The translations under genes and the position numbers were made by a program. Under the pieces are notes generated by a model. It saw nothing but the letters and a program-made list of their open reading frames with translations. It was not told the DNA's origin and did not search any database. Shown piece after piece: positions 23,701-32,619 of a stretch of 64,000 nucleotides of DNA. Positions within the stretch are counted from its first letter, which is position 1. Every line of letters begins with the position of its first letter. This stretch comes from Bombus terrestris (taxonomy: Eukaryota > Arthropoda > Insecta > Hymenoptera > Apidae): NCBI RefSeq assembly GCF_910591885.1, contig NW_025963549.1:868001-932000 (forward strand). The letters are read 5' to 3'.

Positions 23701-25222
23701 CTTGTTGCAGCAGAAGGGTGTTGTTATCTAATTTCAATGTTTCGTTGGAGAGTTCGAATCGATATTGATTCAAACCGGGTAAGCCTAATACGCCATCTTC
23801 TATAATTGGGAAATCGTCATCTATTAAAGAGAAGTCTATCTTTTTGTCGAACAAATTCAATTTGACTTTGGAATTAGATTCGTATTCGGAATGTCCCATG
23901 GAGAATTTCTTTGTGTCTGGTATTGTTGTCTTTCCTGGGTAGCATCTTTGTTTAAGCAAGTTGATTCCTGCCCCGGAGTCAACGAGAAATCGCAATCCTG
24001 GTCGTCCTGGTAATTGTAATAGTATTGTGGGTAATCTTCCTGAGGTAGCATTGTTAATTCTGATTGTTCTTGAACGTAGTTTATTCCTGGAGGGGCTTTT
24101 CTTTGAGGCGGTATCGGAAAATTTTGGCATTGATTTGGAAGGTGTCCCAATCGATTGCATTTGGGGACATTTCGCTTGCGTCCTTTCGCTTAATGGTCTG
24201 TTCCCAAACTTCGTAAAATTGTTCGTTCTTGGTAGAATATTTTGTGTGAGTGAAGTTTTATTATTTGTGTTACTTGTAATAGCGAGGCGATTGTCTACTG
24301 GATGAGAAGCCTGGTTACGATAAAATGGCGGGGCGGTTGTTTGTCGCGTCATCTGTCTGCGAGAGCTGTGCTCGCGAAAGTATCTTTCCATATTCATTGC
24401 TTTCCTTTCTGCTTCGATGAGATTTGGGGGGAGATTAGCCATTAGCGCCTGCCCTATTTCTGGACGAAGGCCTCTTACATAGTCGGTCACAGAGTCCATG
24501 TATAGTTGCTCGTTCATCACCCGTCGAGTTAGTTCGTCTCTATACTCGTTGGTAATGCTGTGTTGGAGTTTGTTAAAAACGCTTCGAAATCTGATGTTAT
24601 AGTTTTGCACGCTCTCAGTTAATCCTTGCCTCATTCCTCTTAATTCGTCCTGTTGTTCTCTCACTGATACTTGCGCAGCTACATTACGTCTCAATGCTTC
24701 ATACAGAGATTCGAATTCGGTAATACGAATATTGCGGATTGCCATTGCGGCTTTTCCTACAATCTTCTCTATTTTAATCATTTTTAGTAATAGTGTTGGT
24801 TCGCTACACATCATTCTTACTTCTTGTATTTCATGAATAAAATCCTCCACGTCTATATCATCCTTTCCGTTTAATATCGGAATGCATTTTAATGCACTCT
24901 CAGCTTTTAGCTCTGGTTGCGTATATTGTTCAGGAAAAGTCCTTTCCCAGGATGGTTGAGGTGGTGATTGAAGTAATGGGCGAGGTTCTCGAAGGACCGA
25001 TTGATCTTTAGCGGTGTGGGTTACTTCGTCTACGGTTATTAAGGAACTGGCCTCCGATACATTTCCCGTTTTTGTTTTTGCTACAACTTCATCCATACGC
25101 AGTGCAAGCATACTCATTTGTTTCTGCATTGCATCAAGCAAAGCTTTAACTGTTGGGTCTATTCCGCTGTTAGTTAAAGCGGCGCTAACAGTTTCGGTTT
25201 TGTCTTCTCGTGGCGTTGCCAT
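20777..25222 (-). CDS. gag-pol: Gypsy Gag-Pol polyprotein
   Basis: This single 1,481-codon frame starts at ATG 219 nt after the primer site. Gag occupies about residues 1-350. The protease motif LVDSGAG has its Asp at 415. Reverse transcriptase spans about 625-800 with YLDD at 767-770. RNase H contains TDAS with Asp916. Integrase has an HHCC finger (HPGI around 1148, CATC after it) and catalytic D1211, D1271 and E1307 with the D-35-E spacing; a GPY/F module (WLGPY) is near the C-terminus. All pol catalytic motifs are present. Gag and pol are fused in one frame because the frame leaves the Gag zinc knuckle after its first Cys (residue 352); see the companion entry. Confidence 0.95.
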   Translation of the reverse strand: MATPREDKTETVSAALTNSGIDPTVKALLDAMQKQMSMLALRMDEVVAKTKTGNVSEASSLITVDEVTHTAKDQSVLREPRPLLQSPPQPSWERTFPEQYTQPELKAESALKCIPILNGKDDIDVEDFIHEIQEVRMMCSEPTLLLKMIKIEKIVGKAAMAIRNIRITEFESLYEALRRNVAAQVSVREQQDELRGMRQGLTESVQNYNIRFRSVFNKLQHSITNEYRDELTRRVMNEQLYMDSVTDYVRGLRPEIGQALMANLPPNLIEAERKAMNMERYFREHSSRRQMTRQTTAPPFYRNQASHPVDNRLAITSNTNNKTSLTQNILPRTNNFTKFGNRPLSERTQAKCPQMQSIGTPSKSMPKFSDTASKKSPSRNKLRSRTIRINNATSGRLPTILLQLPGRPGLRFLVDSGAGINLLKQRCYPGKTTIPDTKKFSMGHSEYESNSKVKLNLFDKKIDFSLIDDDFPIIEDGVLGLPGLNQYRFELSNETLKLDNNTLLLQQEPTLAPGETIQKIVYLEGKPTPVCFINGGKSSIQVSNIIENTNTIDQIQKFKSSIRLSHIEKPLREPIEKILLYYMDVFNLDSETLPCTSLAKHSITLKEDKIINVKSYRPPEHHKLEINKQMTEMLDKKIIEPSDSPYNSPVWVVPKKIDASGKQKWRIVIDFRKLNELTDQDAYPLPDIDDILSQLGNAKYFSALDLSSGFHQIPMDENSRKYTAFSTPQGHFHYNRMPFGLKNAPATFQRMMDTALRGLINNHCFVYLDDIIIFGQSIEEHNKNLAIILQRLREVGLKVQPDKCEFLKPELEYLGHLVTANGVKPNPEKIEAVKNFKLPKNPTDVKSFLGLAGYYRKFIRNFSKIAKPLTELTKKDIQFHWTDKTQLSFDTLKERLCQAPVLKYPDYTKTFTLTTDASNEGLGAILSQDGHPCCFISRTLNPPERNYTTTEKELLAIVWAVRRFRQYLLGRKFKIQTDHQALKWLHNCKDPSSRLIRWRLRLEEYEYDIEYVKGKENVAADTLSRVHAITQTDVLLRQFRDWEKSEEIPKLLKLTSNKDNFFQLTKPYLGPYDETVWLQKISDILKTNRKIGIGDNNLNAQDKAHIKRFLLFFNDQRDDIEFAYEPIQSLSEEEIEQVLKENHDLVGHPGIQKTYDRIRGKYDIPHLIDRIKGRIGTCATCQTSKTTRIRGKEEPQITDTPLESNDKIAMDVIGPLKKTKIGNQYILSIHDELTKYLILVPLKTQQTQSIWNALLNHYIYIFSAPKRILTDRGQSFISELMQRYEEAFKIKHIKTTSFHPQSNGSLERTHAVISDMLKAIQNDNETEWDQNLNFVCLAYNTMVHDATGYTPFELTFGHKANLPSTISQNPQRTYADEVSFRKREWDAKLLKARETLMKSKQRYQRDKRKKIIKPQSIFREGDLILVHNDHKKHKLDTEWLGPYTIEKVKTPYYEIMVNDSIRKIHGNRIKPYFPGRSSPSP
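23857..24166 (-). other. Overlapping Gag-frame tail with most of the zinc knuckle
   Basis: A second frame overlaps gag-pol and stays open to a TGA at 23857. Its first codons encode the second Cys, the His and the last Cys of a CX2CX4HX4C knuckle. The first Cys (24169-24167) is in the gag-pol frame. The two frames meet at a run of four C on the element strand (24166-24163). I infer that in the active family Gag runs through the knuckle into this tail, and that pol is reached by a -1 shift in the overlap. This copy instead passes straight into pol. The overlap then also encodes the segment upstream of protease in the other frame. Confidence 0.72.
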
Positions 25223-25441
25223 TGTTATACTAATTGTGCTGTCTGTTCTCGATCTGTATTTGACAAAAGAATCCAGGGCTTGCTCACCTTGATCGTTTAA
25301 CCCGTAGGAAAGGTTCCGTTGCGGTGTTCCTTTGTCGAAACGTCGAAAGTGTCTGCTCTGTTACAGTGGTCCACTGATCCTCAATCTTCAAAGTTGACCG
25401 TAGCCCGAAATGCGTAATTTCGTTTTCTTGAAGTTGATGGA

Positions 25442-25458
25442 TCCTGGCAGGATCGCCA
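25442..25458 (-). promoter_or_regulatory. Gypsy primer-binding site, tRNA-Arg type
   Basis: Read on the minus strand, TGGCGATCCTGCCAGGA starts 3 nt after the 5' LTR. It is complementary to a tRNA ending TCCTGGCAGGATCGCCA, which matches my recollection of the insect tRNA-Arg(ACG) 3' end. The position and TGG start make the site firm; the tRNA identity is less certain. Confidence 0.82.
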
Positions 25459-25461
25459 AAA

Positions 25462-25844
25462 TGTCACGTAAAAATAAATAGAAATTTTATTAGGAAGGAG
25501 AACACTTTATTCTTATTTCGTTTATACAAGTATAAGACACTTCCGAACTCTAGCCGTGACCGTACGAGAGTGAGTCCCTACAAGCTTTTTACTTTCGGTC
25601 ATCTGTTCTCTCATTACCCCCCACTACCCTGTAGGCGTACGTGACCGTTGCTACGCTTCTGGAACATTTTATGGTAGGACCGTTAGGCCATAAATGAATC
25701 CTTAGGTACTCTGCCAATATACATTGTCGCCAAGGTCACCATGTGTTCCTCTCGTCGGTGCATCGGGTGCGAAGTATGCCGACCGGGACACCATCCTGCC
25801 CGAGGTGTGTGTGTGTCCTGGTCTCTGATGTAATTTACGTTACA
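25462..25844 (-). repeat. Gypsy 5' LTR (element orientation)
   Basis: 383 bp, identical to the LTR at 20249-20631. It would contain the element promoter; a TATAAA-like sequence is read on the minus strand near 25525. Confidence 0.96.
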
Positions 25845-25848
25845 TAAG
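25845..25848. repeat. Target-site duplication TAAG (right)
   Basis: Second copy of TAAG, after which the array unit resumes with CATTAATATCC as in empty units. Confidence 0.95.
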
Positions 25849-27188
25849 CATTAATATCCAAAACTGCAATCACGCTGGATTTCTCTGGGTCCAGTCTTGA
25901 CAGTGTGCAAACGGGCTGATGTGTGCTGTATTTGGCAGCAAATATGCAGTATTACGTACATCCTATTGTCGACGTACCTACAATGGATACGGAGGTACTT
26001 TCACTTGAAAAACTAGGCTTGAATATGCAAAACTACAAATACGCTGGATTTGACTCGGTCCGGATATAACACGGCTTAAACCAGATGAAGCGCTCTGCGT
26101 ATGGCAGTCAATGTGGAATATAGCGCGCATCGTATTGTCGACATATGTGCTATGGAATCGGAGTCACGTTGATTTGAATTTTTAAGCCTGAACATACAAA
26201 ATTGCATTTGGGTTGGATTTTGCAGGGACCAGAGTTTACGCAGCGCAAGCGAGCTGATGGGCAATGTAACTACAGCAAATGCGGAGTACAAGGCGTATGG
26301 AATTGTCGACATATGTGCAAAAGAAGCGGCGAAGCTTTGAATGCAATATTTAAGCATTAACAATAAAAACTACAATTACGCTGGATTTTACAGGGTCCAG
26401 AGTTGACATAGCACAGACCGGCTGATTTGGCATCTTATGTGGAGTATTCTGCGCATCGAATAGGCGACATAGAAACCAAGATACGTTCATTTGAATATGT
26501 AATATTTGAATATTTCGCCTGAAAATGCATAATTGCAAATACGCTGAGTTTGGCTGCGCCCACACGTTACATAACTCAAACCAGATAATATGCATTGTGT
26601 TTGGCAGCAAAAGTGGCGTATATCGCGCATCGAATTGTCGGCATATCTGCAATGCAAACGGCGATACGGTGATTTGAATGATTAATCATGAATATGTAAA
26701 GCAGCAATTTCGCTAGGTTTGACAGAGACCGGAGTTGACATGGTACAAACCAGCAGATGTGCGGTGCACATGACATCGGATGTGAAATGTAACGGGCATC
26801 GCTTTGTCGCCATATGTGCAATAGAAACGGAGATACAGTCATTTGAGTATGTTAACCTTAATTTGTAAAACTGCAATTACGCTTGATATGTCGAGGACCA
26901 GAGATGATATAATAGCACGAGCCAGCTGATGTGAGCTGTATTTGGCAGGCAATGAGGAGTATATCTCGCATCTAATTGACGGCAAATCTCCAATCGCAGC
27001 GGTGATACGTTTTATTTAATATTCAATAATGGGTCTGTTACGATACCGATAGTATTAGCGTGACTGAAACACATTGCCGTCTCAGTAAAACCATTTTATT
27101 TCAAGCTTCACGCTACAGTTCTGAATCCGGACCAGACCGTTTCAAGTTCTCGCAAGAGCAAGCAGTCAAATTAAGGTACTTACACGAG

Positions 27189-27626
27189 TTAGAGTCTAAT
27201 ACATTTTATTGGTCCAACATCGATGGGGCGATCTCGCATCGAAATTTTCGGAGGACCGCGTAACCTTCCAACGACGACCGCCGTACGAGCAGCGGATAAA
27301 CTTATTTCCTGCCTTAGGTTGCCCTCACCACGTCCTCTATTTCTTGATTCTTGGTTGGTAGCTTTAGCGGCTGCAGGTCCGAGAAATTGCATCTTGACCC
27401 GCTTTCTCGTATGTCGCATGTGACGTCTCACTTTCCACCGTAGACACTTGTCGGATCTACATACGTTGAACCATTTGCGCGAGACAAGCGCGGCGCTCTG
27501 CAGGGACGAGGGATCCAATTTTCGAAGTATCAAGTGCGAAACCTCCAGTGGTAGTTCGGAAATGATATCTACCTTACTTGGGACGAACAAACCAACGACG
27601 CGTAGTAGAGATCTAAAAAACTCCAT
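27189..27626 (-). CDS. Small F-box protein, unit 5
   Basis: Open copy with the majority protein sequence. It lies about 1.3 kb to the right of the Gypsy element, which is on the same strand and therefore downstream of this gene's 3' end. Confidence 0.8.
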   Translation of the reverse strand: MEFFRSLLRVVGLFVPSKVDIISELPLEVSHLILRKLDPSSLQSAALVSRKWFNVCRSDKCLRWKVRRHMRHTRKRVKMQFLGPAAAKATNQESRNRGRGEGNLRQEISLSAARTAVVVGRLRGPPKISMRDRPIDVGPIKCIRL

Positions 27627-27652
27627 GTTGCTTCTACTGTTGCGCGAGCACG

Positions 27653-27688
27653 ACTGACGGTCTGGCTAAGAGTGGAGGCTTATATAAG
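27653..27688 (-). promoter_or_regulatory. Core promoter of F-box gene, unit 5
   Basis: Both elements intact; the Gypsy insertion lies beyond the 3' end of this gene and leaves the promoter untouched. Confidence 0.72.
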
Positions 27689-30600
27689 TGCTGTTCGTCA
27701 CGGTGCACTGCGAGTTCCGGTTCCGGGTGAGAGTCCTGGTCAGGCAGAATCGATGGTATGTGCATGTATTTTCACTTACATCGGGTTCACATTATGATTA
27801 GAGTTAGAGGCGCGAAACGAATCTTCATTTGGTTTAGACGTTGAAGTTATGCAATAGAGCAGATATTTACTAGTGTAAATTTGATTGTTATATAATTTGA
27901 CAAGTAGTCGTGGTAATTAGGTACTCGAGAAGCTAATGACAATAATCCTGGGTTCAATAACAAAGCCGCGGTCAACGGGATAACAGAATTCGTTTTCATC
28001 CTGATTCCAAGTTGTACCATACTTCCTCATCTACGGTATAGGTAGGACTGAACAAACTCTTTGTCAAAACATAGAATATCCAGCGAGTGTTAAGGCTCTT
28101 TGTTACTGGCTAATGTGACCTCAAGAGAGAATGATTTTCCGGCACGATGATGCTGCAGTGGAAAGCAATGATGGGTGTGTCTAAGGGCACCGGAACATCG
28201 GATTCGTGGAGAAAAGACTTCGCTCGGAAAGAGATTGATAGTGACGTTACTGTTAATTGGACAATTTCCATGTTGATGGTTAGAGAAGGATGCTAGTAGC
28301 CCTTGAGGGAACGTTGCTAGCGAGAAGCGTCGTCCGCGGAAAAATAGATTTCACCTATCATCCCGTAGTTGGAACGAAGACTGTTTGCCTGTTTAGGACT
28401 GTTAAGGACTTTAATTAACTAAATCTTAAGGTTTATAATGGGTCCTCAGGCTAGCTAAACATATACTGTTGAGATGCGTTGACATCTGGCAAGCATCTTA
28501 TCCGACAGATAGAGTCTGCGTGTGGCGAGACACGGGACAGAAACCGTTGGAATGTCTACTGTCACGTGCCGCTACGATTATTTCATTTAAGGACAGCTAT
28601 AGAATTACTCCATGCCTTTATTAGACAAAACGTTCATCCCTTGACCGCGGCTACGTTCGGTGACTGGTTGTCGCCTCGAGGCCAATTGCAGTATCACAAG
28701 TTTCGAACAATTAGAATCGGACTGGATGGCTACAATTGTTGAATTACTGCTATGGTAGAATATAGATTACAATGTTACGGGATTTTCCCAAAATTCCAAA
28801 CGGAACGTTCCCGTGATATTTCATCTCCGACTTATATTTATGCTTGATCTGTCTGGGACCAGTGCAGATATAGCGCGAACTGGCTGGTAAGCGATGTATT
28901 TGGCAAGGAATGTGGAGTACCAGGCACATCGAATTGTCGACATATCAGCAACAGCAACGGAGATACGTGGAGTTGAATATTTGAGTCTGAATCTGCAAAA
29001 CAACAATTACACTGCATATAACAGAGACCAGAGTCGATGTTCTGCCGCGCAACACATCTGCACTCAATCCCGCGCGGCTTGACAGCCAACGGTCCACGTG
29101 CCATCCTTCGAATCCTCCATAGGCCCAAGGACCCACCATAAAGATGAAATCCTAGCTGCATTGTTCGCACATATGGTCTAAGTCAATCTGTTTGTGAGAA
29201 AAGACTTTTTAACTCTAGAAGTGTTGTCGGTCGGTTTTTAGAAAGGTCCTTGGGTTTATTACGCGCTGTTAAGAATTACGGAGAAAGCGGGTAGTGGCCT
29301 AACGAAAAATGCGGACATCTACCTAACGGAAAATCTGAGTTTTCCCATAAACAATGTCGCCTAGGACCCACGTTGGTAGGAGGCTTCTTCCTCCTCTCTT
29401 CCTTCCTAACATTAGTCATAACCAATCGGCATCGCGGATCATTGCCCTCACTTTCCTAACTAACAATGTAAGCATCGAATCCGCGTTCTTCGTTCAAAGG
29501 GCACAACCATACCGAGCTCCGTACTCACATCAGAATAAACTTTAGAGTTACATCATCTCTCACGGTGACTAGAGTTCCTGCAATCCCTACAACTCTCACC
29601 GTTCCTATATCTCTAAGAGCCTCCTATTTCTCTCACAGTATCCAGAAGTCCGACAGCTCCCACAGCTCTCACGGACCTAGAGCTCCTATAGCTCACATTC
29701 TCATCTAAGAATAATCCTTCTCTTCGTTATCTGTATCTTAAGCAACGGCGTTCTTACTCAGTGTGATTGTATAAATCGTTGGAGATACATATATTTTTTA
29801 TAACTTTGTGACTCCCAGTGTTATACCACAACGACTACACCTATTATCCTAAGCGAAATACGGTGATCGAACAATTCGTGGTGTCGATTATTCCAATCGT
29901 AACTGGAATTTACGACTCCCATTGACGCGTATTCAAACGACCGCATCTCCCCGCGATAGCTCGAAAATACAGTCGACATAGCGCAAACCGGATAAGTACT
30001 GTATTTGGCTGTAATTGTGGAGTATAGCGCGCATCGCATTTGCGACATGTATCCAATAGCAGCGCTGATACGTTGGTTTGAACATTTAGGCATGAATATG
30101 CAAAACAGAAATTACGCTGAATCTGTCAGTGACCAGAGAAGACATAAGACAGAAGAGAAGATAGAATCGGAAAATGTGCTCCGTGCTCACCAGAAAATCA
30201 GGAGCATAACGCTCACCGAATTGTCGTCATATCTGCCGTAGAAACGAAGATACGTTGCTTTCGATATTCAAGCATGAATATGCTAAACTGCAATTATGGT
30301 GTATTTGACAGGGACAAGGGTGAACAAAACGCTAACCTACTGATGTGCGCTGTATATGACATCAGATGTGAAATATAACGCGCACCGAATTGTCTGTAAG
30401 TGTGCCATAGAATCAGAGATTCGTTGATTCGAATATTTAATACTGAATATGCAAAACTGCAAATACGCAGGGTTCGGCTGGGTCCCGATTTTACATGCAT
30501 CAAACGGGATAACGTGCACTGTGTTTGGCAGCAAATTTGGAGTATAACGAGCCTCTAATTGTAGCCATATGTGAAGTAGAATCGGAGATACGTCGGTTTG

Positions 30601-32119
30601 AATACTTAACCCTGAATATACGAAACTGCAACTACGCTGGATCTGGCTGGATCCAGATTTTACATAGCGTAAACCGTATGATGTGCACTGTACTTGACAT
30701 CAGATGTGGAATATAACGCGCATCGTATGGCCAATGTTTCTGCAAAACAAGCGGAGATACCTTCATTCGAATATGTAAGCATTAATATCCAAAACTGCAA
30801 TCACGCTGGATTTCTCTGGGTCCAGTCTTGACAGTGTGCAAACGGGCTGATGTGTGCTGTATTTGGCAGCAAATATGCAGTATTACGTACATCCTATTGT
30901 CGACGTACCTACAATGGATACGGAGGTACTTTCACTTGAAAAACTAGGCTTGAATATGCAAAACTACAAATACGCTGGATTTGACTCGGTCCGGATTTAA
31001 CACGGCTTAAACCAGATGAAGCGCTCTGCGTATGGCAGTCAATGTGGAATATAGCGCGCATCGTATTGTCGACATATGTGCTATGGAATCGGAGTCACGT
31101 TGATTTGAATTTTTAAGCCTGAACATACAAAATTGCATTTGGGTTGGATTTTGCAGGGACCAGAGTTTACGCAGCGCAAGCGAGCTGATGGGCAATGTAA
31201 CTACAGCAAATGCGGAGTACAAGGCGTATGGAATTGTCGACATATGTGCAAAAGAAGCGGCGAAGCTTTGAATGCAATATTTAAGCATTAACAACAAAAA
31301 CTACAATTACGCTGGATTTTACAGGGTCCAGAGTTGACATAGCACAGACCGGCTGATTTGGCATCTTATGTGGAGTATTCTGCGCATCGAATAGGCGACA
31401 TAGAAACCAAGATACGTTCATTTGAATATGTAATATTTGAATATTTCGCCTGAAAATGCATAATTGCAAATACGCTGAGTTTGGCTGCGCCCACACGTTA
31501 CATAACTCAAACCAGATAATATGCATTGTGTTTGGCAGCAAAAGTGGCGTATATCGCGCATCGAATTGTCGGCATATCTGCAATGCAAACGGCGATACGG
31601 TGATTTGAATGATTAATCATGAATATGTAAAGCAGCAATTTCGCTAGGTTTGACAGAGACCGGAGTTGACATGGTACAAACCAGCAGATGTGCGGTGCAC
31701 ATGACATCGGATGTGAAATGTAACGGGCATCGCTTTGTCGCCATATGTGCAATAGAAACGGAGATACATTCATTTGAATATGTTAACCTTAATTTGTAAA
31801 ACTGCAATTACGCTTGATATGTCGAGGACCAGAGATGATATAATAACACGAGCCAGCTGATGTGAGCTGTATTTGGCAGGCAATGAGGAGTATATCTCGC
31901 ATCTAATTGACGGCAAATCTCCAATCGCAGCGGTGATACGTTTTATTTAATATTCAATAATGGGTCTGTTACGATACCGATAGTATTAGCGTGACTGAAA
32001 CACATTGCCGTCTCAGTAAAACCATTTTATTTCAAGCTTCACGCTACAGTTCTGAATCCGGACCAGACCGTTTCAAGTTCTCGCAAGAGCAAGCAGTCAA
32101 ATTAAGGTACTTACACGAG

Positions 32120-32557
32120 TTAGAGTCTAATACATTTTATTGGTCCAACATCGATGGGGCGATCTCGCATCGAAATTTTCGGAGGACCGCGTAACCTTCC
32201 AACGACGACCGCCGTACGAGCAGCGGATAAACTTATTTCCTGCCTTAGGTTGCCCTCACAACGTCCTCTACTTCTTGATTCTTGGTTGGTAGCTTTAGCG
32301 GCTGCAGGTCCGAGAAATTGCATCTTGACCCGCTTTCTCGTATGTCGCATGTGACGTCTCACTTTCCACCGTAGACACTTGTCGGATCTACATACGTTGA
32401 ACCATTTGCGCGAGACAAGCGCGGCGCTCTGCAGGGACGAGGGATCCAATTTTCGAAGTATCAAGTGCGAAACCTCCAGTGGTAGTTCGGAAATGATATC
32501 TACCTTACTTGGGACGAACAAACCAACGACGCGTAGTAGAGATCTAAAAAACTCCAT
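32120..32557 (-). CDS. Small F-box protein, unit 6
   Basis: Open copy with Asn96 to Ser and Gly100 to Cys in the basic tail; the F-box is unchanged. Its promoter carries the only TATA-region change in the array (see the promoter entry). Confidence 0.8.
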   Translation of the reverse strand: MEFFRSLLRVVGLFVPSKVDIISELPLEVSHLILRKLDPSSLQSAALVSRKWFNVCRSDKCLRWKVRRHMRHTRKRVKMQFLGPAAAKATNQESRSRGRCEGNLRQEISLSAARTAVVVGRLRGPPKISMRDRPIDVGPIKCIRL

Positions 32558-32583
32558 GTTGCTTCTACTGTTGCGCGAGCACG

Positions 32584-32619
32584 ACTGACGGTCTGGCTAA
32601 GAGTGGAGGCTTATATATG
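32584..32619 (-). promoter_or_regulatory. Core promoter of F-box gene, unit 6 (palindrome broken)
   Basis: The plus strand reads CTTATATATG instead of CTTATATAAG. The change destroys the plus-strand TATATAAG but leaves the minus-strand TATATAAG that serves the F-box gene. The initiator at 32584-32588 is intact. Confidence 0.72.

Larger units (their letters stand above)
20249..25844 (-). mobile_element. Full-length Ty3/Gypsy LTR retrotransposon (mdg1/412-like by primer site)
   Basis: A 5,596-bp element with identical 383-bp LTRs, each beginning TG and ending CA, flanked by a 4-bp TAAG duplication (20245-20248 and 25845-25848). It carries a primer-binding site, a polypurine tract and one gag-pol frame in the order protease, reverse transcriptase, RNase H, integrase, which is the Ty3/Gypsy order. 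No env-like frame follows pol. The tRNA-Arg type primer site and 4-bp target duplication resemble the mdg1/412 group; this assignment is inferred. Identical LTRs mean a recent insertion. Confidence 0.96.
19724..30254. repeat. Array unit 5, split by a Gypsy element
   Basis: Native unit sequence occupies 19724-20248 and 25849-30254. A 5,596-bp LTR element plus a duplicated TAAG lies between them, at unit offset 525. Removing the insertion leaves 4,931 bp, so it added sequence without deleting any. The downstream part has private changes, for example near 26837, 28028 and 28336. Since only one of the 11 units carries the element, the insertion postdates the amplification that made the neighbouring copies. 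Confidence 0.97.

Noticed and set aside
21670..25292. Plus-strand frames inside the Gypsy element
   Set aside because: All lie opposite gag-pol and have no recognisable domain.
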